Source: Pirellulales bacterium
Lineage (GTDB): Bacteria; Planctomycetota; Planctomycetia; Pirellulales; Thermoguttaceae
Assembly (NCBI GenBank): GCA_016931075.1
Contig: JAFGFF010000439.1
Coordinates: 1-60,647, forward strand
Direction of reading: 5' to 3'
Length of the DNA stretch: 60,647 bases
The first letter of the stretch is position 1; every line of letters begins with the position of its first letter. Positions 28,170-36,673 of the stretch are shown one piece after another. Below the pieces are notes generated by a model, which saw nothing but the letters and a program-made list of their open reading frames with translations, did not search any database and was not told the origin of the DNA. The translations under genes were made by a program, and so were the position numbers.

Positions 28170-28637
28170 TCAACACAACGTTCCGCCAGGTTTCACCTTA
28201 AACTGCGATCGTTCCACGAATTTACCTGTGGCCTTGGCCTTAACCGATCCGTCTTGAACCAACTCTGCTTGGAGTATGTGAAAAGGAAAAAGCGACTGAT
28301 CGATCCACGCCCGGACAATTGCCACACGATCGATGAGAACCGGGTGGCGAAAACGGACTTTCAATTCACCGGTCAATCCTTCGTGACCATGGGCAAATAG
28401 ACAATTCGTCATCGCGCCATCGAGCAACGATGAAATAACACCGCCATGAAGCAAGCCGGGATATCCCTGGTAAGACTCACCGCAATCAAATGTTGCTCGG
28501 ACGCTCTCATCTTCGAGCAGCACGAAATCCAAGCGTAACCCGAATTGATGATCGGGACCACACACAATGCAATTCGGGTGCGCCGTACCGGGAATCTTGC
28601 TTGTTGTGTTGCATGTAACTTTAGGCGCGATGGACAA
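28170..28637 (-). CDS. PaaI-family hot-dog thioesterase
   Basis: 155 aa from TTG 28637; an in-frame TGA lies immediately upstream, so this is the longest possible start. The stop of the preceding gene and this start form TGATTG, indicating coupling. Hot-dog fold signatures: GYPGLLHGGVISSLLDGAMT (the HGG active-site helix), GELKVRFRHPVLI, and C-x-V-C-G near the N-terminus. Family members hydrolyse acyl-CoA or similar thioesters in the cytoplasm. It fits the CoA/thiol theme of island 1. Confidence 0.82.
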   Translation of the reverse strand: MSIAPKVTCNTTSKIPGTAHPNCIVCGPDHQFGLRLDFVLLEDESVRATFDCGESYQGYPGLLHGGVISSLLDGAMTNCLFAHGHEGLTGELKVRFRHPVLIDRVAIVRAWIDQSLFPFHILQAELVQDGSVKAKATGKFVERSQFKVKPGGTLC

Positions 28638-29255
28638 TCAAGAGCCCCTTTCAGCGCCATATTCGTATTGCCAGCCGTATCCGCGTCCCCAGCCAAGGCC
28701 ACGTCCCCCGCCGTATCCGCGTCCTCGACCTCGCCCGCGTCTCCAGCCGCGGCCACGTCCAGGCCCTGGACCGATGGGATTAACAGAGTTTTTTTCAGAA
28801 CCGTTCCAGTTTAGCACCCGTCCTGCCCAGAAGGGGCGAAGATTTTCGTCTCGGAGCTTTTCGGTCTTCTCGTCGAAAGAGAGGGACTTTGCCACGTACC
28901 GTCCTTTCGGCATCTTGTCTGTTCGAAACGCGATAACGTTGATTTTTTTGCCAACCGACAATTGCTTCACGATCGGTTCGACGGCCTTTGCCCAGCCAAG
29001 ATCGACCATCAATTCCTTGCCTTCATCCGTTTTGAGCACAATATGCGTTCCGACAACGCCGAAGCCCGTGCCTCCTTTGCATGGTTGTGTCTGGATGGCC
29101 GCTAATTTACCCGACAGACTGACTAGTTTCGGAAGAACTTGCCGTTGGGCCATTCCGATCGGATCACCCATTCCTCGTTGAGCATAGGCGGGAGATGCCG
29201 ACATACTCCACGAGAAAGCCGCAACGATGAGTGCGAAAAAACCTGTTCGAGCCAT
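28638..29255 (-). CDS. Secreted protein with Gly/Arg-rich C-terminus
   Basis: 205 aa. The signal peptide ends at PAYA (about residue 25). The middle (VSLSGKLAAIQTQPCKGGTG, HIVLKTDEGKELMVDLG, INVIAFRTDKMPKGRYVAKSL) looks like a small beta-barrel/OB-type domain seen in other planctomycete and deltaproteobacterial secreted proteins. The last 50 residues are GRGRGW/GRGYGG repeats. No function is known. It comes directly before, and is coupled to, the thioesterase. Confidence 0.72.
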   Translation of the reverse strand: MARTGFFALIVAAFSWSMSASPAYAQRGMGDPIGMAQRQVLPKLVSLSGKLAAIQTQPCKGGTGFGVVGTHIVLKTDEGKELMVDLGWAKAVEPIVKQLSVGKKINVIAFRTDKMPKGRYVAKSLSFDEKTEKLRDENLRPFWAGRVLNWNGSEKNSVNPIGPGPGRGRGWRRGRGRGRGYGGGRGLGWGRGYGWQYEYGAERGS

Positions 29256-29332
29256 TGCACATCTCCTTTGAGATTGGATTGATATTCTATCGTCAAGGGC
29301 AGAAGTTGGAACTTAAATGACGTTATTACTCT

Positions 29333-30131
29333 TCAGCCAGCCGGTGTGTTTTTGTCATGGCACTTCTCTTTTCTTGTTGAAAGACGTTCAGGCGGGTAGG
29401 CTACGGACCTTCTGTTTCCTATTTTATCTGGTTGATATGCTCTTGGATTTCCTGCATCTGCTTGCTCTTTGAGAATTCTTAGCTTTTGTTCTTTGCTCAT
29501 CTCTGAAAAGGTTTCGTTCGTTGAAGCAGGCAGGGACTCCGGCGACTGGGCACCGCCTCCACCGGCTCCCATGCCACGCCCCATCCTTATACCGCGGCCC
29601 ATTCCCATACCACCACCGCGTCCCATTCCAATGCCGCTGCCACGTTCCATTCCCATGCCGGTTCTTGGGGCTTGTTGCGGCGGTGGTACTGGTGTGTCCG
29701 ATGCAGGAGCCCCCGTGCCGAAATGGCTTGCGACGTTTGGCTCACCCGCTGCACTGAATCGACCCAGTATGAATTGTTCGACGACCTCGCGCACACGACC
29801 AGAACATCCGACTACGATTTCAATACCAGCGGCGCTAAGGGTTTGATAGGCATTGGGACCGCAATTGCCTGCCAGTACCAACTTCACGCCGTAAACGTTC
29901 ACAGGTCGGGGACTGGTGCATTTTTCGGCCAGTTGGCGGGCCATTTCTAACCGACATGCAAGCCGAAAAGATGCACCTGTCCCCTTTCGTCGCGCGAAGG
30001 GGACAGTCCCGTTTTTCGGCCGGAGATTCGTTGGGGTGGTTTCCTTCGAGACCGAAAAACGCGACAGTCCCCAGCCCGTGAACGGTTACCTTCACGCCCT
30101 TCTCACTCAGCAATTGCGCCGACTGGATGGC
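29333..30131 (-). pseudogene. NifX/NafY-like gene interrupted by a MITE
   Basis: Reading across the insertion, removing 29891-30089 and one 9-bp copy restores SAQLLSEKGVKLVLAGNC and then GPNAYQTLSAAGIEIVV, the C-terminal half of the dinitrogenase Fe-Mo cofactor-binding family. The remaining frame continues through a GMGRGGGMGMGRG low-complexity region to a helical tail. The N-terminal half of the domain is absent: just upstream the frame passes straight into DUF5320-like sequence, suggesting an earlier deletion. An ATG inside the MITE would give a 203-aa product, but that product is an artefact of the insertion. Confidence 0.75.
29891..30089. mobile_element. 199-bp MITE with about 40-bp terminal inverted repeats and 9-bp target duplication
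   Basis: The ends read GTAAACGTTCACAGGTCGGG and, on the other strand, GTAACCGTTCACGGGCTGGG; similarity continues through GGACTG and TTTTTCGG for about 40 bp. CTTCACGCC stands at both borders (29882-29890 and 30090-30098). An internal hairpin (CTGTCCCCTT / AAGGGGACAG) is present. It encodes no protein, so a transposase would have to act in trans. Confidence 0.82.
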
Positions 30132-30301
30132 ATAGTACCAATTCCGCCATCCACGACGACCATCAAAACCCCGGCCTCCCCATTCGCTTTCTAGTACCGG
30201 ATTCATGAAACCTGGGAGACTGGACAACCAACACAGTAGCCTACCGCCTGACCCGTCATGGGTCCCATTCCCGCAGGGCCGGTTCCGTCTCCACCTGGCA
30301 T
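30132..30301 (-). pseudogene. DUF5320 (MPGGDGTGP) gene, frameshifted
   Basis: ATG at 30301 follows AAGGAG. The start MPGGDGTGPAGMGPMTG, then GYC, is the DUF5320 signature, but the frame stops at 30203. One base out, the sequence goes on as PGFMNP, GGRGFDGRRGWRNWYY, the usual Gly/Arg-rich rest of the family, which implies a 1-base deletion near 30215. Directly afterwards the NifX-like piece begins. DUF5320 genes usually stand beside NifX-like genes. Confidence 0.7.
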
Positions 30302-30325
30302 CGTGATTCTCCTTTTTCGTGAACA

Positions 30326-30520
30326 CTATCCCCTAGTCATGAAAGTTCCGCATTTTGGGCAAGACCGCTGATCGCAGGGTTGCCCAGTGACGTGCGGAAC
30401 CTGATGACCACAGTTAGGACAAATGCAATTCCCACCTGGCCCGGCGGCCTGAGGGCCTCTCATGTGACCGCTACCACGTTCACCGTTGGTTGGTGGGCCC
30501 ATTCTATCATTGCGTGGCAT
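30326..30520 (-). CDS. Small double-CxxC zinc-ribbon protein
   Basis: 64 aa from ATG at 30520 (AAGGAG upstream; MPRNDRMGPPTNG). The C-terminal half holds CICPNCGHQVPH and CDQRSCPKCG, two CxxC knuckles for Zn or Fe. Proteins of this kind regularly accompany DUF5320 and NifX-like genes in anaerobes. It probably forms one unit with the genes on both sides (20 bp to the next upstream gene). Confidence 0.8.
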   Translation of the reverse strand: MPRNDRMGPPTNGERGSGHMRGPQAAGPGGNCICPNCGHQVPHVTGQPCDQRSCPKCGTFMTRG

Positions 30521-30539
30521 GTAAATCTCCTTCGATCGT

Positions 30540-30902
30540 CTAACCCCAGTGCTCCGTAGCATTCGCGCCACAAAGTGGCTGAAGTGTTCCCGCCTTAAAT
30601 AGCTCAACGGCATCCTTTACCGATTCACCGTTTGTGGCATAGATGCTGACTTTTGCAGCCTGGAGTGTGTCAAACGCCTTCGGGCCGATTTTGTCCGTGA
30701 TGACCGCGATCGCGCCCAGGCTGACAAGTGCGCCGGCGGCTTGCATTCCAGCCGTGTGACTCGTGCACCTGCGATCACCGTTGTTCCATATACTCAATTC
30801 ACCTGATTCTGTATCGACGACGACAAAACATCTTGCGCGACCGAAACGCGAGTCAACCCGGCTATCCAGATTCGGACCTTGCGAGCTTACTGCCACCTTC
30901 AT
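30540..30902 (-). CDS. NifX/NafY-like dinitrogenase Fe-Mo cofactor domain protein
   Basis: 120 aa, full single-domain length. MKVAVSSQGPNLDSRVDSRFGR is the exact family opening (shown here in parts: MKVAVSSQGP, RVDSRFGR). TAGMQAAGALVSLGAIAVI and GPKAFDTLQAAKVSIY follow. The fold binds Fe-S or Mo-containing clusters. With no nif genes here, a role in general cluster traffic or redox sensing is more likely than nitrogen fixation. It is the intact member of the group. Confidence 0.88.
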   Translation of the reverse strand: MKVAVSSQGPNLDSRVDSRFGRARCFVVVDTESGELSIWNNGDRRCTSHTAGMQAAGALVSLGAIAVITDKIGPKAFDTLQAAKVSIYATNGESVKDAVELFKAGTLQPLCGANATEHWG

Positions 30903-30917
30903 CGAGCAACTCCTCTT

Positions 30918-31310
30918 TTACACTCTGAACGTTGGTTCGGCCCCAAAGCGACCACTGTGAAATCGACGCCGTCGACAGCGACAACCCGGCATGATGAATG
31001 TTTTCTCCGTCAGCTTTCCTGAAAGAAACGCTTGAAGCACATCCTTCCACGGACCGCAGACTTGAGGAACGACTTCCACGCCTGCCGAAAGTAGCACGGC
31101 TTCAAGCGGCTGCGAGATCGCGCCGCAAATCAACACGTTTGATCCAAAACCAGCGACCCGCAACGCTCTTGGCACCAAGTCCATTTCCTCTAGAGCCTGT
31201 TCGGTTCGCCGGATTTCACGTCCGTTTTCTATGTCCACCAGTAAAAGATGTCGGGCAGCGTCGAACACAGGGGAAATCCGGCCCTGGAAAACGGCGATGG
31301 CTACTCTCAT
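30918..31310 (-). CDS. Second NifX/NafY-like protein with Cys/Arg-rich tail
   Basis: 130 aa from ATG at 31310 (MRVAIAVFQGRISPVFDAA); a longer frame to 31391 lacks similarity. The core (HLLLVDIENG, PRALRVAGFGSNVLICGAI, GVEVVPQVCGPWKDVLQAFL) is the same fold as the previous protein. A tail MPGCRCRRRRFHSGRFG is typical of archaeal and clostridial relatives. It leads the minus-strand run and is divergent from the ETF operon. Confidence 0.83.
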   Translation of the reverse strand: MRVAIAVFQGRISPVFDAARHLLLVDIENGREIRRTEQALEEMDLVPRALRVAGFGSNVLICGAISQPLEAVLLSAGVEVVPQVCGPWKDVLQAFLSGKLTEKTFIMPGCRCRRRRFHSGRFGAEPTFRV

Positions 31311-31462
31311 AGCCAATGGGACACTGCAACAACCGTGCCCAGCGACGGACAATGCCCCACCATGGACTTTATCTTGTTCTATGCCAACCATTTACATCAC
31401 AAGCAACAAGGGCGATCACGGGGCACTACCATTGCACTGCGCAACCCATTCAAGCCATCATG

Positions 31463-31479
31463 AGTCGCATTATGCGACT
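31463..31479. promoter_or_regulatory. 17-bp palindrome upstream of the ETF operon
   Basis: AGTCGCAT-T-ATGCGACT, perfect 8-bp arms. A near copy (TCGCGTTATGCAA) lies in front of the sigma-54 activator gene at about 42113. It is probably a regulator site in the divergent NifX/ETF control region. Confidence 0.5.
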
Positions 31480-31626
31480 GTAGATAGGGTCCATGAAATG
31501 TTGGCGGTGGGCCGGGGCCTTCGGGCGGGATAGGGCTCCGACGCTCAACCGAATGAAGAAGAGAAGTGATAGCGTGCACAACGCTGGAACAGAAGCGGTG
31601 CATGAGCGAGGGAAAAGCAGTCGACC

Positions 31627-31656
31627 TTGACACGCATATGGCTTTGCCCTTATATT
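31627..31656 (+). promoter_or_regulatory. Sigma-70 promoter of the ETF operon
   Basis: TTGACA at 31627-31632, 18-bp spacer, TATATT at 31651-31656. The predicted start at about 31663 rules out the GTG at 31670 as a likely translation start. Confidence 0.65.
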
Positions 31657-31738
31657 ACGATAAACTTATGTGTGTATGTCGCACGATAATCAAATATGCA
31701 TTTCCGGGATATCACGTTCAGGGTTCACACTCAGGGGC

Positions 31739-33685
31739 ATGAGTCAAGACATGAACTGCATCGTTCTGGTAAAACAGGTACCCGATATTTCCAACATGCC
31801 CCCCAACGCGTGGGACAAGGAAAAGGGAACGTTGAAACGCGGAGTGCTGGACAACGTTCTCAACCCTCTGGATTTGCAGGCGTTGACCCTGGCTCATCGA
31901 ATGACCGGCGAGAACGATCGCATGGGGGCAAAGATAGTCTGTCTCACGATGGGTCCTCCCCAAGCCAAAGAGGTCCTTTGGGACTCGATCGCGCGCGGGG
32001 TAGACGAGGCGGTATTGCTGACAGATCGAGCTTTTGCCGGCGCCGACACAATAGCGACTTCTTACGCCCTGGCACAAGCCATTCGGAAGATCGAGAAGGA
32101 CCTTTTTCAAGGCAATCGCGATTACATCATTGTAGCCGGCATGCAATCAACCGACGGGGACACGGCCCAGGTGCCTCCTCAAATTGCCGAGGAATTGGGG
32201 ATCGAGCATGTCGCCTACGTCCAGGGCTTCGAGTGGAAGAGCGGGACACTTCACGTCAATCGCATCGGTCCCCGGGGGATCGAAACGCTTACCCCGGATA
32301 CGTTTCCGATTCTGATCACGACCCCCGTTTGGGCAGAGCCCCTTTACAGATCGTTTCGTCGGGCGCGTTGGGCCCGTCTCCAAAAGCTTCATGAGTGGAA
32401 CGCGACGTTGGTTCATGCGGCTAAAGACCGAATCGGGCTTGAAGGCTCCAGGACTCAAGTCTGCAGAATTTTTTCCCCTTCGGAAATGCGGAACCACGAA
32501 TGCCTTTTTCCCGCGAGCATGGATGAGCTTGTCGTGGAGATTGAGAAAAGATATCACTCACGCGCACAAGCCGCGACGTCCGCAACGGAAGAAAAATACC
32601 GCGTGGGCGAAAGAACCCCGACGTATCAAGGAGAGGTATGGGTATACGTCGAGCAGGAAGACGGGACGGTGCAAAACGTATCACTCGAACTCATCAGCAA
32701 GGCATCGGAACTTGCGGCTTCCTTGAACCAGAAGGTCGGCGCCGTTCTTTTGGGCGACAACGTCGAACCTCTGTGCGACCTACTGATCTCGCACGGGGCG
32801 GACAAGGTGTATTTGGGAGAACATCCCTTGCTCCAGGATTTCCTGCCCATGCCCTACAAAAAGACGGTATCCGATCTCGTCTTTGAGCATAAGCCGCAGA
32901 TTGTCTTGTTCGGAGCCACGCCACTTGGACGCGAGCTTGCCCCACGCATCGCGTATTGCACGCGCTCGGGTCTGACCGCCGATTGCACCAAACTCGATAT
33001 CGGGGATTTCGCGAAAGGGGAAACGAATCTCACGGGCGTCCTGAAGCAAACGCGCCCCGCGCTGGGGGGCAACATCATGGCCACCATCATGACCAAGGGT
33101 TCCGATTGCCAGATGGCCACGGTGCGTCCAGGGGTAATGAGCCTCAAGCCGGCTGATCCCTTGCGACAGGGCAAGATCGTCAGGGTCGCGCCGCATCTCC
33201 GAAAAGAAGACGTGCATCTTGCGATCGTATCGGTGGAATCCCAGCGTTCAAAACAATCATTGGCCGAGGCCGAAATCATCGTGGCTGGCGGAAGGGGGCT
33301 GGGATCGCGGATGAATTACGACCAGTATGTCGAGCCTCTGGCCGAGTCGCTGCAGAGGTTGTTGAAGGGCCGTACCGAACTGGGGGCTTCAAGAATGGCG
33401 GTCGAGGACGGTCTTCGCGGCCACGACCATCAGGTGGGGCAAACGGGACAAACGGTCCGCCCCAAGTTGTACGTGGCCGTGGGGATCTCGGGCGCGGTGC
33501 AGCATGTATCGGGCATGCAGCATTCAGACACGATCGTGGCGATCAATAAAGATCCCCATGCCCGAATCTTTAATTATGCCCATTTCGGCATTTCACAAGA
33601 CTTTCAGGTGGCCGTCCCCGCTTTGATCGAGGCCGCTGAAAAGAAGCACGCTGAAAAGAAGCACGCTGAAAGAAAAATCGCGTGA
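31739..33685 (+). CDS. Electron transfer flavoprotein, beta and alpha subunits fused
   Basis: 648 aa. Residues 1 to about 255 are ETF-beta (NCIVLVKQVPDIS, GVLDNVLNPLDLQAL, VAGMQSTDGDTAQVPP). From about 300 it is ETF-alpha, ending in the FAD domain (GGRGLGSRMNYD, GASRMAVEDGL, GQTGQTVRPKLYVAVGISG, NKDPHARIFNYAHFGI). Most bacteria encode the halves separately; the fusion fixes a 1:1 ratio. Such ETFs pass electrons from acyl-CoA or other flavin dehydrogenases to ETF-quinone oxidoreductase, which is the next gene and overlaps by 4 nt. ATG at 31739 or 31751 are both possible. The C-terminus has a repeated EKKHA. Confidence 0.9.
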   Translation: MSQDMNCIVLVKQVPDISNMPPNAWDKEKGTLKRGVLDNVLNPLDLQALTLAHRMTGENDRMGAKIVCLTMGPPQAKEVLWDSIARGVDEAVLLTDRAFAGADTIATSYALAQAIRKIEKDLFQGNRDYIIVAGMQSTDGDTAQVPPQIAEELGIEHVAYVQGFEWKSGTLHVNRIGPRGIETLTPDTFPILITTPVWAEPLYRSFRRARWARLQKLHEWNATLVHAAKDRIGLEGSRTQVCRIFSPSEMRNHECLFPASMDELVVEIEKRYHSRAQAATSATEEKYRVGERTPTYQGEVWVYVEQEDGTVQNVSLELISKASELAASLNQKVGAVLLGDNVEPLCDLLISHGADKVYLGEHPLLQDFLPMPYKKTVSDLVFEHKPQIVLFGATPLGRELAPRIAYCTRSGLTADCTKLDIGDFAKGETNLTGVLKQTRPALGGNIMATIMTKGSDCQMATVRPGVMSLKPADPLRQGKIVRVAPHLRKEDVHLAIVSVESQRSKQSLAEAEIIVAGGRGLGSRMNYDQYVEPLAESLQRLLKGRTELGASRMAVEDGLRGHDHQVGQTGQTVRPKLYVAVGISGAVQHVSGMQHSDTIVAINKDPHARIFNYAHFGISQDFQVAVPALIEAAEKKHAEKKHAERKIA

Positions 33686-35292
33686 AAGAATCGACCATGC
33701 GAGAAACGGAGAACATCAAAGTCCTGATCGCGGGGGCTGGTCCGGCGGGCCTGGCTTGCGCGATCCGTTTGAAACGCAAGTTGAACTCTCTCGCGCGCAA
33801 CGAATCCGTTGTTGTGATCGATAAGGCCTCCAAACTGGGCTATCACAACTTGTCAGGCGCTGTGTTTGAAACAGCCTGTCTCGATGAGCTTATCCCCGGC
33901 TGGCAAGAGGAAAACAATTCGATTCTAAGCCAAATGGTGAAGATCGAGAAAGACGAACTCTACCATTTGACCTCGAAGCACGCGATCCGATTTCCCTCTT
34001 TTCTCGTTCCAAAATCGATGCGCCACCAAGGCGATTATTCCATCTCCGCATCCAAGCTCGTGGCTTGGCTCGGCGCGGTTGCCGAAAAGGAAGGCGTTGA
34101 AATTTATCCGGGGTATGCCGGCAACAGACTCGTAATGGATCAGGGACGAGTGCGCGGCGTAAAGCTTGCCGATTCGGGACGGAATAGCGACGGGAAACCC
34201 AAAGAAAACTACCTGGAGGGCGAAACCATCCACGCCCCGATAACCGTGCTCAGCGACGGATCGCGAGGCGTGCTTTCGCGGCAATTCACGGATATGTTTC
34301 CGAACGGGAGCAATCCTCAAGTCTATTCCGTCGGCGTGAAACAACTGGTGCAATTACCGAAAAATAACCCATTCGGTAATGACCGCGCTGTACACACGCT
34401 CGGGTATCCCCTCAAATCCGACGTCTTCGGTGGCGGATTTCTCTACAGCATGGGCAACGATCTTGTCGCCGTAGGTATGATCCTCGGGCTCGATTGGAAA
34501 TACAAGGATTTGAACCCTCAAGGCGAGCTGGAGGTTTTTAAGTCCCACCCCTTCATTGCGTCGCTCCTGGACGGCGGAACCGTCCTCTCGGCCGGCGTCA
34601 AGACCATTCCAGAAGGCGGGTTCTATTCCCTGCCCCGGCTCTTCCAGGATGGCGCAGTGCTGATCGGCGACGCGGCGGGTTTCGTGAACATGGAAAAAAT
34701 CAAAGGTCTCCACAACGCGGTGCGTTCAGGAATAGCATCTGCTGATGCGATATTCGAAGCCATTCTCGAAGATGATTTCTCTGCCGAAACATTGCAGAAG
34801 TACTCGCAGAATCTTGCGGCAAATCGTGTGATGAAAGAGATGTACCATGCAAGGAATTTCAGACAGGTGTTCAGGTGGGGTACTTATCTCGGAGCGCCGC
34901 TTTCCAGAATCCAGCATCTCTTGCCGTTCAAATTGGGGCTCGAACAGGACTTCGTGTCCACGAAAGACAGAGCCGAACTCAAGAGAAACTACGAAGGGAT
35001 GATGGACAAAGCAACTTTCACCGGTCTTTCCGGAACCACCCACCGAGAGGACGAACCCTCTCACATCCGAATCCGGGATCCCAAAATCTGTAAAAAGTGC
35101 ATCGGAAGATATGACACGCCTCCCTGTGTGCATCTTTGCCCAGGACAAGTCTACCGTGTCAAGGACGAACAAATCATCCTGAGCGCGTCGAATTGCATGC
35201 ACGATGGTTCATGTGTGGTGAAGTGCCCCTATCAAAACATCTCGTGGGAAGTACCGGAGAGCGGTGAGGGTCCACAGTACAAGCAGATGTAG
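33682..35292 (+). CDS. Electron transfer flavoprotein-quinone oxidoreductase
   Basis: 536 aa from GTG 33682 (overlapping GTGA), or ATG at 33697. FAD motif VLIAGAGPAGLACAIRLK, then KLGYHNLSGAVFE, quinone/FAD-binding GFLYSMGNDLVAVGMILGLD and LIGDAAGFVNMEKIKGLHNA. The C-terminal ferredoxin-like part carries cysteines CKKCIGRYDTPPCVHLCP and CMHDGSCVVKCP for a 4Fe-4S cluster. The enzyme sits on the membrane surface and moves electrons from ETF to the quinone pool. With the fused ETF it forms a two-gene module. Confidence 0.92.
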   Translation: MKESTMRETENIKVLIAGAGPAGLACAIRLKRKLNSLARNESVVVIDKASKLGYHNLSGAVFETACLDELIPGWQEENNSILSQMVKIEKDELYHLTSKHAIRFPSFLVPKSMRHQGDYSISASKLVAWLGAVAEKEGVEIYPGYAGNRLVMDQGRVRGVKLADSGRNSDGKPKENYLEGETIHAPITVLSDGSRGVLSRQFTDMFPNGSNPQVYSVGVKQLVQLPKNNPFGNDRAVHTLGYPLKSDVFGGGFLYSMGNDLVAVGMILGLDWKYKDLNPQGELEVFKSHPFIASLLDGGTVLSAGVKTIPEGGFYSLPRLFQDGAVLIGDAAGFVNMEKIKGLHNAVRSGIASADAIFEAILEDDFSAETLQKYSQNLAANRVMKEMYHARNFRQVFRWGTYLGAPLSRIQHLLPFKLGLEQDFVSTKDRAELKRNYEGMMDKATFTGLSGTTHREDEPSHIRIRDPKICKKCIGRYDTPPCVHLCPGQVYRVKDEQIILSASNCMHDGSCVVKCPYQNISWEVPESGEGPQYKQM

Positions 35293-35683
35293 GAGAAATG
35301 AGGCGCTTACACCGGAATCAAGCAGACGCTACTTCCTGCATGGAATAGCTCGGGCTTATCCGACGGCCGCTAACCATCACATCTGATCACAATCTATTTG
35401 CTGCTCCCCTCTATTGCCCAACTCGACCGTCAGAAGAAGTAAACTCTTGCAACAGCAGCAAGGAGAGGCCTGAGTGATCTTGACTACATCGCTCTATTTT
35501 GACTATATTGCGTTATTGTTAATACTTCCTGCGGTTCCCAGCTTCCTCGCCACCCAATTGACGGGGGTATTGGGGACGGATCGCAGCCTTCTGTCTTATC
35601 GTCGTGTCGGAAGACTCGACATGCAGCCCTATAGTGTGGCTGACGTCGCAGGCTGCCAGTGTTCTCACCAAGGTTTCTCCAAT

Positions 35684-36049
35684 ATGAAAGTCACGGATAC
35701 GGAGCCCGCCTGGGATGATCAAGCGAAGTTGCTGCGGGTAATGGCGCACCCCATGCGTCTGATGATCCTTACGGCGCTTTGTGAGAGACCTCAGTGTGTC
35801 AGGGACCTCAATTCGCTCATTCCGATTGTTCAGGCCCATCTTTCACAACACATGGCCGCGTTACGAAAGGCGGGATTGGTCGATTGCCATGTCTGTGGGC
35901 CGCTACGTTGCTACTACATCATCCGTCCGACGTTCGTCAAGAAGTTACTTCAGCTTCTCAGCACGGATCACCCACCCCAACTCCGCAGCCGGGATGCCGT
36001 TGTACGTGCCTCAAAGCAAACGCAGCCATCACAAGCCAAGAGGCGTTAA
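35684..36049 (+). CDS. ArsR-family winged-helix regulator
   Basis: 121 aa from ATG 35684. LLRVMAHPMRLMILTALCERPQCVRDL and then AHLSQHMAALRKAGLVDCHVCG (each given in parts) are the ArsR/SmtB wHTH. Cys pairs at LCERPQC and CHVCGPLRC could bind metal or sense redox/sulfur species. A GTG at 35474 in the same frame has an excellent SD (AAGGAG) and would add about 70 residues with a hydrophobic start; whether that extension is real is unclear. Confidence 0.82.
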   Translation: MKVTDTEPAWDDQAKLLRVMAHPMRLMILTALCERPQCVRDLNSLIPIVQAHLSQHMAALRKAGLVDCHVCGPLRCYYIIRPTFVKKLLQLLSTDHPPQLRSRDAVVRASKQTQPSQAKRR

Positions 36050-36180
36050 GCAGTTGTTGCATCGATTGTCCTTGATGGCAAGATGCTTTTTGCCATTCTA
36101 TGCAGCACAGGATTGAACTGCCGGTGTGCAACAGTGTGGCACGAGTAATAAGCGTTTTCCACGAGAAAACCCTCCTGTGG

Positions 36181-36254
36181 GTAATTGTTCACGGCCTGCG
36201 GAATAGGTGTTTGTCACCTTTTCCGCGGTGTTGCCCTGAAGTGTGAACGGTTAC
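36181..36254. mobile_element. 74-bp MITE-like element
   Basis: Ends GTAATTGTTCAC and (other strand) GTAACCGTTCAC match the termini of the 199-bp MITE at 29891. Internal TGCGGAA/TTCCGCG arms pair. No target duplication was recognised. Confidence 0.55.
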
Positions 36255-36381
36255 GTAAAGCAATATCAGGTGAGTCAATCAGGACACCCGAAAAATCGGC
36301 GTCCCTGTCGGCCGACCACCTGACATTCGCATTCTGAACCCTTGCCGGGAGGCTGGTTGCCCGAGAATAGCACGGTCATGC

Positions 36382-36403
36382 TATATAAGACTCATGTTAT
36401 ATA
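36382..36403. promoter_or_regulatory. AT-rich inverted repeat, possible ArsR-type operator
   Basis: TATATAA - 8 nt - TTATATA. ArsR/SmtB operators are commonly AT-rich dyads. It lies between the ArsR gene and the thioredoxin-like gene at 36674. Confidence 0.35.
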
Positions 36404-36673
36404 CGGACGCCTCCCGATAAGCAGGAATAGCCACTGCGGGGCACCGCTTAGTTTCAGTGTCTCACAGAGGCTATTGCGTTTGCTGACAATGGGTTGCGTC
36501 ACACAAACGATGGGCATTCGGCTGGCGGCCGTCTGGTCCTGAATGCAGCCAGCGGGGAAGTTCAGGCCATCTCGATGTGGTTCAGGACGTGTTCTCCATT
36601 CTGGACTGCTGTACTACACGATGAAGCAATCGGATCGCTTACCGTTTCACATAAGAAAACAAGGAATGATGAG

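Larger units (their letters stand above)
36050..36673. other. Non-coding 620 bp: MITE-like repeat and AT-rich dyad
   Basis: No gene is supported. It holds the 74-bp repeat at 36181, a 7-bp-arm dyad TATATAA/TTATATA at 36382-36403 and a short hairpin (ATGGCAA/TTGCCAT) near 36074. Confidence 0.55.

Noticed and set aside
29333-31310. Nitrogen fixation cluster
   Set aside because: NifX-like domains alone do not indicate nitrogenase; no nifHDKEB-type genes are in the window.
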